NCBI GenBank assembly: GCA_026261815.1
Contig: JAMPIT010000258.1
Coordinates: 10,097,501-10,161,500, forward strand
Reading direction: 5' to 3'
Source of the DNA: Monarcha castaneiventris obscurior
Lineage: Eukaryota > Chordata > Aves > Passeriformes > Monarchidae
Length of the DNA stretch: 64,000 bases
Shown here: piece by piece, positions 47,055 through 60,225 of the stretch
How positions within the stretch are numbered: the stretch's first letter is position 1
Layout of the letters: the number at the start of each line of letters is the position of its first letter
Notes under the pieces: generated by a model
What the model was told of the DNA's origin: nothing
Database searches by the model: none
What the model saw: only the letters and a program-made list of their open reading frames with translations
Program-made: the position numbers and the translations under genes

Positions 47055-47370
47055 GAAGAGATTCTGGTGCTCTGACATGTCTGGTCGTGCCTTTGACAAA
47101 TCAGCCAAGGAACCCAGCGGCAAGAATGAGCTCAAGAAATGGGAGAGACGTTCCTTAACCCAAGAGTGCCCTCCATCCTTTAGTCAGCCTTTTCTGTGTT
47201 CACTTACCTCTTCCATAATGACCATACAGAGGGAAACCAGTGCCTGTATAGGATGAATTAATTTTTTCAGTTGACCTACCAAGATGCATGTTTCTCCCAG
47301 ATGAGCAGTTGCCCAACTTTCCTCCTGTAACCCTCATTCTTTTCTGTTGTTCCACTCACTTGTATTGCTT

Positions 47371-47465
47371 CTAATTTTAGACTGTAAGTTCTTGAGAACA
47401 GGGACCTCCTCATCTGCGGTGGGAAGAGCCTGGGTGTGATTGTGGAGTGCTGTAAAAACAAAATG
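47371..47465 (+). mobile_element. MIR/L2-type tail relic
   Basis: TTTTAGACTGTAAGTTCTTG followed by AGAACAGGGACCTC is the common tail of L2 and MIR-related elements (TTAGACTGTAAGCTCCTTGA then GGGCAGGGACC). The following GTGGAGTGCTGTAAAAAC echoes the end of amniote SINE tails. It is a diverged fragment. Confidence 0.55.
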
Positions 47466-50400
47466 ATGGATGCCAAGTTGTATCTGAGCTGAGTAATGAT
47501 GGGGCAGCATATAGACATGCCATGACATTACAAATTTTCCAAAACACAGGCGTGGTTGTCTAGCAGTGCCGGAGACAAACCCAGCCAAACGTGAAGGGAG
47601 TACAGCCGTGAAGTGTACTGTTCTCATGTGATGACACTGTGAGGTTAACAAATTAAAGAAGCAAATTTACCTGTCTAAAATTGTGTTACTTTATTAAACA
47701 GTTCTAAAAGCTTTGTCTTTTGTTATTTGTTTTACTTTATGTTGGTTTTCTTTTTTTTTTGGAAGTTTGAGTGGCGAGAGTGGATAAGCCGGTCTTGTTC
47801 ATAGTCTCTTGTTTCCTGCCTCACAGGCTAGCCAGGTGCTGTCATTTTTGGGCTGTAGTTCATCTAATGAAATATTTGGGTTTAGGTTAAGGTTGATTAA
47901 AAAAACCCCTGAGTTATCTCTATTGTTCTTCAGTTATATCTTCACACAAGTGAAATATGGGCTCACATTTGACCTCTGAGTATGCATTTGAACAGCTACC
48001 AAAATTGAAGTCCTGCATTTTTTGTTATACTCTGTTCCAGGTGTTGCTAAATGTATGCAATTTTGTTCTACAGAAAGCATCTCTATTACCCCAACTTTCG
48101 TCCTCCATAATTTAATAAAATAGACAAACCTGACTTACATTTTTGATTGGTTGTGGTTGCTCTAGCCTTGAGTTCAGTTGTATGTTGGAGGCCAGGAGTC
48201 ACAGCTGCCCCTACCCAGGCTTTGCACAAATAATAAACTGAAGGATTTTACTCCCAGAGCTTGCTTGCTTTTATTTTTAAATTTCAGTTTGTCTTGTAGT
48301 GTAGATTAGCGGGGGGTTTTCTTGTTTGTTTGTTTATTTTGTAATAAACAGGAGGGCCGTCTTGCCATAGCAAAGTTACTCAACATGTAAGAAAAGGCTC
48401 TCATAATTTCTTGGGCCACCCCTCCAATGTGAAGTCAGGTGTTGTCTTCCTGCCCCTTCCCTACTCAGCTTATCAAACTGGACAGTGAAGAGGAATATTT
48501 TGGGCTTAAAGGCAAACTGTAATTTTAATTAGATGTAGTCGTAAAAACTTCATATTTGTGTTATGTGCCAGGATCCATTAAGCTCAAGTTCATAGGCTAA
48601 TTTGTCTTGCCATTGATGAATTTGAATCCTCTGGAGCTTGTGTGGTGCACATCTCTCTCTGTGGCTTTGGGGCTGCCCTACAGGCAGGGGACGGCGTTTG
48701 CACTGCCCTGCTGGCTCTTGTCACCAGCATTCTTCACGGGGCAGGATTTCCCTGTCTTGTTCCTTGCTGCTTTGGTTGTCCCTGAGCAACTTTCCCAGTA
48801 GGAAGCCTGGCGTGCAGCAGCCGCCAGTGCGGATTCTCCGCTTCACACTCAGTGGGGCCCCTGGCAAAGCTGGTGGCTACAGCTGGCACTTGCCTTTCTC
48901 TTGGCTTTCCTTACTGGTGATCAAACTGTCGTGCTTTAGTACCTTGTGTTTGCACTGCTAAAGAAGCAAGACCTGTGGTCAGCCTGAGCTTGTCTTGGTG
49001 CTGATGTCCAGAGAATTTTTTTTTCTTTTTAAAATTTATTTTTAAAATACAGATGCTGATTTTAGGCAGTACTGTCACATGGGACGCATGCTATTATACA
49101 GCACAGAACACAAACTTTCTCTTCCAGCTGAAACCCACCACATACGGCCATTTCCCATCTTACTACATGTAGCAAATGTAAAGTGCTGTCACATTTTCCT
49201 AGGTCTGTGTACAATCTGTCAAAATAATTCCCGAGGTCCAACCTCAGTTCATGGTCCCATTACACTTCATACGTATCTGTGTGAGGAATTTGAGCTGTGT
49301 GATATGAAATATTAACCTGGTAGGGTTGACTGCCAGATGTGACAGCTTGCACTGTCTGAGATTATAATCTGATCCTGTGTGTATAAGAAATATATATGTG
49401 GTGTTTTATGTAGGTTTGGAAATGGAATCACTGAACATGTGGATTTATATGGCTAGAGCTGGGTTTTTAATTTTTGAAGCTGCATTGCTTACATCATTGT
49501 CTGTTGGAAAAAAATACAGGATAATTACTAGTGCTTTGCATTGTCATAGCCATTATAAATGCTTTACATGACTTCTAATAAAGTGTGTTTGCTCACCAGC
49601 TACCTTGTGCTCTGAGGCACTCTGACCTTGCCAAAGAAGATGATGTGAGGTCTTCCCACGCCACCCAGAGCAGTGGCTGGGTAAACATACCGTTAAAACT
49701 TCATTTGGCTGAAGGTGCAGAGTTTGCAGTGGGGTTACCCTTATTTGTATGCTGCTTGTGTAGGGAAATCCACTTGCAATACCCCACTCCTGAACCTTTG
49801 TTCGGAGCACTGCTCCCTCTGCCACGTGGGAGAGTGCAGAGGGAGGCTGCTTTTAGGATGGGGAGCCTGATCCTGTTGCTAGACGTGGAGCACTGCAGAA
49901 GTTGTTAGTTGTAAACTGGCACTGGATGTTGGCTGTTACTTCCCTCCACTGATGTCACACAGTACCTGTGTGACACTGACCCACCATGCCGTGGTGCTGA
50001 TGTGGCTGCGTGGGGACATGCCTGAATACTGCCAAGGTGGCTGGTGTACCTTTGTCACGGACTCAGTGGCTCAGGAACCTCTGCACCACTGTGTGCCGTG
50101 CAACCCAGGCTGAAAATTCATGGGATCCGTGTCAGATACCCTGGTCTTGCCAGTTAAGATATATTAGAGAAGAGATCTTGCTGTGGGTGGGTGGATAATA
50201 CGTGTTTTATTGCCTGTGTTTGATATAGGGGTTGAAGCCTGCCTGCCTCCCCCACTCCAGCTGTGTCTTTTACTTGATGCAGTAGGCTAAGGACCAGGTT
50301 TTCCTGCAACTAACTTACAAGCTGCTTTATTCTGAGAGATTATATTTGTTGTGATGGGCCTTGAGATTCATAGTAGCTTGAAGATTTAAAGCATGTATAC

Positions 50401-50589
50401 CTTAAATATCTCTTATCTGGCACATGTTAGAAGTAAATATAGCTAACTTCTATTTGGCTGTAATGCATTTATGAATGACAGCCGAAGCTGTAGATGGAAA
50501 GGCAATAGGTGGAACTGAGCCCCTTCAAAATAAATGCCATGTTGGGCTCTTCTTTTTTTGGTTTTGCAGCTTGAGTTTTCAGTTTTTGA

Positions 50590-50960
50590 GGTACCTGCTG
50601 CCTGGCACACTGCTTTAATAAAGCAAACAGCTTCAAAACGTGAAAGCCTTAAGGCAGGGGGCATGCATATATGCCATGGAATTGCAGTGTGGGCACTGGC
50701 TCGGTCCTAAACATCTCAATTCCTTTGATTTTTGCCTTTCACTCAAAACCTTGGAAAGGGAAGGTTACCAAATGCATGTTTACTCGAAGCACACAACCTG
50801 CTTAGCCGCAATTATCTCCTAATCTGGTCCTTCCGAGTTTCTCTGGTCTCGCAGGTAAATACAGATTTAGCCGTTATTCAAGGCATATTATTTACCTCAT
50901 TAAGTGTGTATTTTGGCACGTGCATTATTTACCTGACGGACTAACGGATGGGAGGGAGCA
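50590..50960. promoter_or_regulatory. Candidate conserved non-coding element
   Basis: This ERI3 intron 1 block is non-repetitive with motif-like words: GCATGCATATATGCC, TAGCCGCAATTATCTCC, TTAGCCGTTATTC, TTATTTACCTCATTAAG, GGCACGTGCATTATTTACC and GACGGACTAACGG. GGCACGTGC contains a CACGTG E-box. CpG is retained in AT-rich context. This is a texture-based call. Confidence 0.4.
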
Positions 50961-52260
50961 AATGCTGCCTTTTGTGCAAACAGTGACTTTGTTCATGAGC
51001 AGCGAGTCCCTGTTTTGCCATGGCCGTTTTGTCTCCATATCTCATGGGGAGTGCTTCCATCCCTTCATGGTAGAGCAAAAAGCCAGCACAGGTGTGGGGA
51101 GGCTGTGCTCATAAAAAGGCAGATGGGTGGATGTCATGTGATGGAGTTCTTCCACAAGCAGTGGGACCAACTGTGGGGATAGATTTAAATACTTATGTAG
51201 GAAGATGTGTGTGTATAATATGCATGCCCAGTTAGAGGGGGCACTCCTAGCCTTGTCCAAGAGGACTGAGTTGGTGCAATTTGCTCATTTTGCTATCAGT
51301 CCCTGTACCCACCCATCTAACACCAAGAGCTGGGCTTGGGCTCTCATCCCTGTAGATCTATTAACAGTCCTGAGGCTGACCTAGCTTGGATAATGACAAT
51401 CCTGGCAACTGTTTCCTGCAAAGTTTTAGAAGAAAAATAGCAGGAGGGGAAATCCAGGTAGTTTCACATGGATAATGCAATTTATTAAATAGTGTTTGTT
51501 AAATAAAAGCATCAAAAGGTGATGGCTGAGTGAGATATTTCTTTGGGAGGGAGGCTGTAACGTATAGAGTCCCGCTTGCATTTTACAGTTCCTGCAGTCC
51601 TTGGGTGTGGTTATTTGAACTGATGCCCTCCTCTGAGAAATACCTGAAGTAAGAAATGGAGTGTAGCACCAACACAGTATCTCTGAGAAACCTTGTATAC
51701 AGAGCAAATGAGAACTATCCTGGGGAGGAGCCTTCTAGCCACCAGCCACCTGAATTTGTAATGGAAGTGCAGTGTTTTGGTGCAACTGGCAGGTGTTTCA
51801 GGGCCAAGCTGTTTGGATAAGTTGTAGTGTTGCTATGTGTATTGCTGTGTTTAATTTTTACCGTGTATCAGAAACTGCTTTGTATATTAAAAGATGAAAG
51901 GCCTCAGAAATTTCAGCAAGGCTTAGATTGGAGATTCTGTGTTTTAGTTGGTTTGTGTTTTGTTCTGCTGTAATGGGGTGTGATCTGGTGCTTGGAGCCA
52001 TGACTGCTGTGTCTCTCATAGTTCTTAATTTAGAGTCATTTGCAGAGGTTAATTTTCTGTTGCCTGTGATTCTGGACACCTCAAGCTCAGTCCAAATGTC
52101 ATCTGTTTTGCTTAGAGTAGGTTACTGTGTTATTTCAGGTTTGTGATGCTGGAACCTCCACTGGGAAGCACAAAGGGAATCCCTGTCAGAGGAGGACAGT
52201 GAACAGATACCAGTAGGGGTTAGATGTATGTATGAATGAGTAACATGAGTCTCTCTTCAG

Positions 52261-52535
52261 TTTCAGATGCCTCTGGATGTTCAATGATAGCACTTCTCCA
52301 TACTGGAGCAGCAAAGTTTCCCCACAACTTACTTTCAAGGGCAAGACAAGCCGTGTCCCTCCTCCTCCCAGCTGGTGTTCTCAAAGGGTTCAGCTCCATC
52401 GTAAGCAGGAAACTGGCGTCCCACGGCTTTGGAGCTTCCATGGCAGCAATGTCATCCTTTCCTCCACAGAGATATCACTACTTCTTAGTGCTGGATTTTG
52501 AGGCCACATGTGATAAACCGCAGATTCATCCTCAG
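52261..52535 (+). CDS. ERI3: ERI3 coding exon with exonuclease motif I
   Basis: ERI3 (also PRNPIP) is a DEDDh 3'-5' exoribonuclease of the ERI1 family. The translation contains DASGCSMIALLHTGAAKF and FGASMAAMSSFPPQRYHYF, then LVLDFEATCDKPQIHPQ, which closely follow mammalian ERI3. The first catalytic motif, Asp-x-Glu, is at D 52,494 and E 52,500. The acceptor is CTCTCTTCAG ending at 52,260; a second AG six bases on (52,266) keeps the same frame. The donor is CAG|GTAAAT after 52,535, phase 0; the entry phase is 1. In-frame ATGs lie at 52,284, 52,440 and 52,449. The human protein, about 337 residues, starts upstream of this exon, so the start here is unresolved. The remaining catalytic exons lie outside the window to the right. 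Confidence 0.95.
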
Positions 52536-55500
52536 GTAAATAGTTAATCCTGTTAATTATTGTCTTGCAAGTTGCTGCTGCTCTTCTGAGATGTAAAAAG
52601 AGAAAGCACAGTGCTGGCTCACTAATTTTTTCTGGTTCGTCCCACCTACTTTCTGTTGCTGGTTCTCCAGGGCTTTTGCCAGTCACCTGCTGTCTCAGGA
52701 ACAATGCCAGGAATTGGTGGGAATGAATGAAGGAGTCTGATTTCCATCAAGGAAGTGACAATTCATGTGTTATTGAAAACATCTCTAAGTCATGTATACT
52801 TGTCATTTGTCTGAACTGGGAAGGGTCTAAAAGTTTTTGGCTGGAAACTTGCATTAATAGATGGCAGTCGTGTTTGTTTCTGCAAGGAAAAAGGCTGTTG
52901 GTAATGAACAGCTGTAGGAAAAGAATATTTTGAATGATGGGAATATGTGCAACATAATGGTATTTCTAATTAGAGAAGAAAACCAGTTTTTAGATAATTT
53001 CAGCAAGATCAAATATCTTGCCTGCATTCTAACTCTGGAGTGTATTGAGACAGGAAGAGTTCAGCTTCAGAGAGATCTTCCAGTGCTCTACCACTTAAGA
53101 CATACAGAGATCCAGATGAAGTACGGAGCTTTTCTGCAAACAGTTCCTCCATAGTAGTGTAGAGCAGATTAGTAAAAAATATTCTCAGTTGTCAGCAGGA
53201 CGGGCCTAGTTTTTCAATTGGAAAATTGTACTAAAAAGAAAAAAAACCCTGATATTAGGTTGGTAGTGAACAAACAGAATTTCTGAGTCTCAGGTGAACT
53301 CACCCTCCTCTGCCAAGCAATTGGTCTGCATGTGTTGCTGGCAATATCTGCATTGGGTCACAACAACTTCCTGTGCTTTGTTTCTACTGTATGAAAGGCT
53401 TAAGCAGTTTTCAGTGTGGTGTCTCATTACTGGAGTGACTCGATGCAGCCTGTTCATTTCCCAGTGCCGTGCTTGTCCTAACACGGGGTTGCAGCAAGTT
53501 AGGATCAAACTTGACTCCTGTCCTGCCCAGCAGTGCCTTGGTGGGTGCTGCCTGCCCTTTATGTTTCTTGAAAAATGGATAGCAAATTCCCTGCTCTTTT
53601 GCTGGCTCTTTGTGGGAGGCTGTTGTGGCTCTGCATCCAGGTCTGCTAGCAGGCTCTTAACCGCTCTCCAAGTGAGATGTCAGGCTATTTCCTGCATGCT
53701 CCGCCTCGGGTGCACAGACCTGTCAAAGCTGTAAATTGGATCTACCTTGTCCCTTTGGATATGGGTTTGGTCTGTGCACATTTTGATGCAAAACCATGAT
53801 GCATGTGGAGCTAGTTTACAGCTGGCAGTAAAAAGGAGCATGAGTGGAATATGATTACTACTGTTTTAAGGAGCTTTGTCCCCTAGTCCTTGCCAGGGAA
53901 AGTAATGGTCTGGGCCAATGCAGATCTGCTATATATTTTGTCGGTGAGATAGCACCTTTAAGGTGGAGATGTTCTTCAGTGTTGTTTTTCCAGTCTGCTG
54001 TGTTCAGTGCCTGTCTGCATCATATAATGTGTTGAAAGGGCTGTCAGTCCCTCATATCCTCACCAACAAATTAGTTTGACAAATAAAGAAATTACTTTTG
54101 CTACATGGGGCTCAATGTAGCTGGAAAGGCTGAAGGTGCCTGCCAAAATTGGGAAGCTTTATAAAATGAGACTTTAGTTGATGGCCTTACCTACCTCTTA
54201 CCTCTTTGCTGACCAGCATGGCTTTTGTTCTCATCACTGCCAAGCAGTATATCATGGTGAGCAAATAGTGCCATGCATTTCAGCGATGTTTTCTGCAAAG
54301 TTTTAGTGACAGGATCTTTCACTGCCGGATTGATAGACAGGTTTTGGAGGTTTGGTCTGAGGTCAGATCTGGGAGCTAGAAATGGTCAGGTGCTGATCTT
54401 CACTGTGATTCTGATAATTCTTTTGCTTTTATTTTAATACCTGCAAAATAGAAGTCTAGATACAATGAAATTCAAATACATTGGGATTTGATGAGAAGGC
54501 TGCATATACAGAGCTAGACTAAGCTGTCATCCATGTTACTTTAAGTGGATAGGCATAGCTGTAAATTTAGCGAGTTCAGCCTAAAAGTCTTGAAAGAGCT
54601 CACTTGCCACCATACAGCACATTTCACATTTCTCACTAACTGCTCTTCGAAATATTCTGGCTTCTTACAAGGAACTATCGAAAGAGCTATCTTTTTGTGT
54701 ACACTAATATGTGTGACTGCCACATCTGCTCCCCCTCCCGTTGTATTTACTCGTGCTCCTCTGTAACTGGCAACCTTGCTGGCTTTATCCCTGGGGAAGT
54801 CCTTCATGCTCATTCGTGAGCCCTGAAGACCCCTTCATTTCCATTCCCTTTCACATTGCCCAATCTCTCTCTGAGGTCTTCTCATGGTATGGCCTCTGTA
54901 ATGGGGATCAAGGAGGGTCAAGGACAGTGGTATCCTCCTGGGAAGCTATCTGCATTGTGGCTCCAGTGGCTGGGACTGCTGGCTGAGTGCCTTGTCGCCG
55001 CTGGCCTGTGCTTTACCAGTCACTCCTGGGTCAGGCATCAAGGGTCCTTCATGTTCCCTGCTCTACACCCACAAAGGAATGGGAGCATCCTTGCAGCCCT
55101 GACTTTTGATGGCTTTCAGCAGATACGCCCCTCCATCAAAGTGCTTGTTTATATTCACATACAAACCGTTTAGCTTTTTGGTTTTCTGGATGTATTCATG
55201 AATAATGGGACCATCCCAGAGAGAAAAGAAGGTGTGGGGGGGTTTAACTGCACACTCTGTGTCATGTAGTGTTTTAGCCAGCCAAAGGTCATTAGGGGTT
55301 GGCAGTAAGAGATGTTTATGGCTGGCCTCTCGCATCTCTTTAAAGCTTACCTTGTGCCTTTGGAATGTGATCCGAAGCCCAGTGGGGTCAGTTGGGAGCT
55401 GTCATTCTGCGGAGGTCGGTGGACCCTGAACCGTGGTGGTGTGTTTCATTTTTCAGCTCTGAGTTTTTTCTTTTACTGTCTGGTAAGAGTTTATAAGTAC

Positions 55501-57548
55501 CTTCTGCTTTTATACACTGTCAGCCCATAGAGCTGGGCACATATGGAGCTTTAGCTTCATGAGAAGATGCATTAATAAGTGGGAGTCTTGCTCTTTTGTC
55601 CCTTTGTCCTTGTAGACACCAATGTTTATGGTGGTCAGTGCTTTCAGTGCCTGTGTTAAGCAGCTCCACAGACACATCTGTGGCTGCCTGTAACCTTATT
55701 TTATTAATGCAGTAAGGTGTGCCTCTTTCAGTCAGAAAGCCAAGCATCTTGCCTTCAACTTCAGCCGAGTGGATGAAAAGAAATAATTTGTTTTAAATAT
55801 AAAAAGTCTGAAGGTAGAAATCAGATCTGTTCAAAGCTGAATTTGAAATTAGCCTTCTATATATGATGTTAATCTCTAATCTATTGAAGCTACTTAAATG
55901 AAAATCAAATAAAATTCAAGCTCTGTATGTCTACTCTCTGGAAGTGTAAAAGAGCATCAAACCTCTGACCTGGTAGGAGGAGCTGTATCTAGGAGTTGCT
56001 AAGCTGCTAAATGAGCCTTTGGTAATGATAAAGTTGCCTTTTCTCACGTCAGTTTTTTCAGGTGTTCAGTGTCTCAGATTCACTCAAATTTGATTATCAT
56101 TTGGGAACTAGAAATTTGCCTCTTTCAAACTCTCTGTAAAGGGAGTGTATGAAATGTTCAGATCTTCTCATTGCTGAAGAAGGTTGTGACCAGAAGCAGA
56201 AGAATAAATTGTTTACAGACAATGTTTTCTGTGTCCTCCTAAACAGTGCTTTTTAAATGCAAAAATGTCTGGATATTTGTTGTTAGTGTATCCTAGATAC
56301 TTCAAATCTTTTTAGCATGCATTTAGATTGTTATTTGGGGAGAATTTTTAATTATAATTGCTGTCAAATGAAACTGGATATACTAATAAATACAAAACAT
56401 CACTCACCATTTCAACAAAACCGTAAACACTGACACTGTGACTAAGCAGATGTTCAGTTACTGATTTAAGTGTACAAACAAATCTGGATGATCACAGTAC
56501 ATATTGTGATTTGCAAAAGTGTATTAACAAATAGGAGCCAGTCTTTCTGTAAGATAATATTAAGTACAAATGCAGGAGAAGGTTATATCAGGTTCAGTCT
56601 GTGCTTCCTTGAGTGCTGCTGTAAAGACCATTACAGGTGTTTTCCTTTGAACATCTGTCTTGCGGTTCCAGCTCCCAGTCACGGGCAGGTGCAGCTGGAG
56701 TGGCTGTGATGATCTGCACAGCTGCCTGTCCTGCTCTATCTGCGATCTTGTTCCTGCAGCAGGGACAACTGAGCCGTGTGTCTCTGTTCCTGAGGTGCTG
56801 TGATTTATAGACTGACCTTGTAATGGGAATGGATGTTGATTTCCACCCCATTTAGGCCATATCAAAAGATGTGCAGTCCCTGCCAAGCTTTCTGCCTAGG
56901 ATGACTAGGTAGAGGATAGGGAAGCTGCCCTGGGAGCCATAGCTGAAGCTACTTTCTAGGAGGAATATGTCCTTGAAATCACAAACTCCTTGCAGGAGGA
57001 GGTGATGGAGGGATTGCTGATCTGCTGGAAAGCAGGCTGCAAGGTACCTTCTGTGTGCTTTCCATGTGCTTTTCTGTGGAGACTGCATCAAGGCAATCCC
57101 AGCTGAAGGCCAGGATGGGAATGTAGATGTCTCACACAGTAACAGACATTGTCACAATCCTACCCAGAGGCAGATAAAGGTGCCTATGCCTGCCTGTTCT
57201 ATCTAGACATCCCCATGCAGCAGCTTTCTTCTTGTGCTGTTTTTGTGTGGCTCTTAAGCTCAATGCACTAGAAATCACCTGCCAAAACCTTTATTGAGGA
57301 TGATCATGAGTTGCTGAGAAGTAAAGAAATTCAGGCTTGTTTCCCATGGCAACTTTAACTCAACATAAGTATTACAGTGGAATGTTAATCTGCAATTACC
57401 TATGTTCATGCATCTTAGGCTTGGGTGTAGTTTTAATTACCTACTTCTCAATTCAGCTTCTTACAATGCTGTTTCTAGAGGAATGCTGTTAAAAATGCAT
57501 TTAACTTAGCGACTTAAAAGTCTTTTCTTTTTACTGAAAGTAAGTAAA

Positions 57549-57562
57549 TATATATATATATA
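57549..57562 (+). repeat. (TA)7 microsatellite
   Basis: Seven TA units lie in ERI3 intron 2. It is a simple repeat only. Confidence 0.9.
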
Positions 57563-59984
57563 CACCTCATCTCTTTGCCAGTTATGGCTGTTGTTATGCC
57601 ATTGTTCTTACATCAGAATGCTTTAAGTTCCTAGAGTGGCAGGAAGCAGTTCATGTAAGAGCCCTTTCAGATGGATTTTCCTGTTTGCACTGAGTTTTTG
57701 AACAAACTTCTTGAGGCCTTGTAGCTTTAGAGAGTTACACCACACCCGGCATCTCAGACCTGCACTCACTTTGCCTTGGAGACCTCCCTCATTCTCCCAG
57801 TAAGTGGGGACAACCTTGCTGTGACCCATATCAATCTGACAGGGTGGGTTATAACTTCAGGCAACAGAATTAGCTGTATTTATTTAAACCCTGATGAACT
57901 AGAGCACATGAACAGTTATTGAGCCCAAATCTCCTGGAGAGCACAACCATGAGACCACCAGGCAAGACATCTGATGTATGAAAAAAAATTTAGAGCAATT
58001 TCTTATTTAAAGATATAAACCCAGCATTATTATAGCAACAAGTCTAAAATACCAAGGCACTCGGGTGGCCAATGGCTGCAGTCCTAACCTGACCTAACCT
58101 GCTCAGCTTTTGGCTGGTTATTGACAGGCCAATGAGATGACTACTTTAAAGCAATCAGTCATGTTGCCCTTTCCCTCGCAGTGTGTGGAGACCCCACATC
58201 AGTTATGCATCCTGGCGTGCAATTCCCCACCTGCGCTGTTTGAACACTGTATCCTTAGCTGTGCAAACATTACACATCGTTTAGGTGACAAGTTGCAAAG
58301 TTAAGTAGACTTGTTGTTACAGCAGAAAGTAGTTGAGCGGCAGTCACCCTGAAAAGAAAAGATCCAGGCCAGCTCAGGAATGTGCAAGTCTGCTGGATCG
58401 TGTTTAAAGGTTTGTTCGCCTCTCCGTAGAGCCACTGATGAGGGCTGCGTGTGCTCCTGGAAATGCTCCCATTGTGCATTTCTGAAGTGAAGGGGATGGA
58501 TGTCACAGGTCTGTGTATTTGCTGTGCCTGTCCTGCTGTGTGCGTGGCCCTGTGCGGTTGTCCACGATCGGTGTGTGCCTGCTGCTCTTTTGCAGCCTCT
58601 GAGGTATGGGGAGTATTTTGCATCACTCCCAGCATAATGTTTTAAAACCAGACAGTATTCTTTTATGGCATGGCATCCATCTAGTGCTACTGGGGGATGG
58701 TGTTCTTCAGGCTGCTGTGGTTCCTGGGAAATGGTCTTTGCTGTGTTAAAGTGGTCTTATCTTTGAAGGAAACCTTCCTGATAAAGAAGCAATGCAACTC
58801 AACTCTTTTAGTGAGAAGGACACAGGACATGCCTAAATCTTGTGGGCTTTTTCCCCTTTATGCCAAGCTTGCTGTGCAGCAATCCCAGTGTTGTCTTTGT
58901 TGGTCTGTGCACTTGTTAGCTGGCAAAATAACTCTTTGTAACGTTATTTAGTTCCTCTCTGTCAGGCAGAAATGCGCTGTCATCAGCAGCTAGTTGTGAT
59001 GTCTGTAAAACCCTGGGTATTCATTTACATGCACTAATGTGCCCTTTCTACCCATCCCAGATGTTTTAGTGTCGTTGGGAACATTGATCATTTGTCCTGC
59101 TCAATATCAGGTGAAGAGGTTGGGTCTTAAAATGATGTGATAATTCTGCAACAGGGACTGCACAGGCTGTTTGTCTGCCGTAGAGAGGAGTGGATGTGAA
59201 AAAGGAGTGTAGTTGCCATCTTGCAGTGGAAAGGTAGTACTTGGAAATATGCATGTGTGCTGTTTTTTACCTGGATTGAGTGCTAAACTTCCCCCAAACT
59301 GTCAAGCTTGAATTGCTGTTGTCTATGTCAGTAGAGATGTTCTGGGTGGTTAAATATATGTCAATAGTGCTTGAAGAAACAAGTTGAAGTGTTGATGTCT
59401 GTTGGTCTATATTTCTCATCCCATGTGTGAAAAGAGGAGGGAGATTCTGCCTTATTCTTGATGTCTGGGTCCTGCTGGAAAAATGAAAATAGCTTAGTGG
59501 GTTTTGGCAGGGAGAGATGATGCTGGTGGTGAGAGGCAGGAACCAGCCTGGGAGGAAATGATTACTGAAAGTTTTGTTCAGGATGGCAGAGCAAGGGTTG
59601 TGAGCCTGCTGTCAAGATTTCAGGTACAATGGCAGGCATGAAAAACTCCCAAGGACCACAGCAGTAGGTTTAGGAAAAAAAGTGTCATTGGTGAGACATG
59701 TATCTTCCTTTTGTTGGCCCTGTAAGAAGGGACTTGAGCTGATGAAGTACTTCACTTTGGATTCCATACTCTTTAAAAGAGAAAAAAGATACTATTTCAA
59801 AAGGGTGAAGAAGGGAATCAGTGAGTGTGACCAGGGGTCTGCAAAACGCAACTGTGAGTGCAGGCTGGATGGCATTGGGGCTGTGTTTAGTGCAGTGATG
59901 AGAGGTGTATATAAGATGAGGTCTTTGTTGCAAAAATGAGGAAGGCAATGTTCTGGCCTGTGTCTGCTGTTGGTAGGAAGAGCA

Positions 59985-60225
59985 GTTGGGAATTTAAACA
60001 ACAGCAAGGGAAATTCAGATTAGACATTAGGAAAAACTTTCCAATGATAAGACTAATGAAACAGGAGGATAGAGTGAGTGCCTGGGGAGTGTGTGAGTCT
60101 CTCTTATTGGAGTCGGTAAAAACAGCCTAGACAAAGTCAGAAATTATTTAGGGGGTGATGATGCTGCCCTCAGGCAGGTGCATGGACTAGATGTCTCTTT
60201 TAAAGCTGAAGCTCCTGGAGGCATG
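59985..60225 (+). mobile_element. CR1-type LINE 3' fragment
   Basis: The plus strand translates to GKFRLDIRKNFPMIRL near 60,007-60,055. This matches the well-known C-terminal segment of CR1 ORF2 (Phe-Arg-Leu-Asp-Ile-Arg-Lys-Asn-Phe). The downstream nucleotides, with a CTCTTATTGGAGTCGG block and a 'gactagatgtctctttt' block, follow the ordinary CR1 3' region (tail-proximal GGACTAGATGA-type block). It is an old, diverged copy in forward orientation within ERI3 intron 2. Confidence 0.75.

Larger units (their letters stand above)
42783..52260 (+). other. ERI3: ERI3 intron 1
   Basis: The intron of about 9.5 kb runs from the GTGAGT donor to the CTCTCTTCAG acceptor. It begins in the G-rich half of the CpG island and then turns AT-rich, with long T runs near 43,426, 44,371 and 44,647. 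It contains an MIR/L2-type tail, a hairpin-forming inverted repeat (47,013-47,054) and one block with conserved-element texture (50,590-50,960). Elsewhere I see nothing to annotate. Confidence 0.75.

Noticed and set aside
53294..53734. A 146-codon Cys-rich frame in ERI3 intron 2.
   Set aside because: It has no similarity to a known Cys-rich family, no signal peptide or repeated spacing, and no splice context.
58175..58230. A TTTCCCTCGCAG acceptor-like sequence in ERI3 intron 2.
   Set aside because: The following bases do not encode ERI3 sequence in any frame, so it was treated as a cryptic site.
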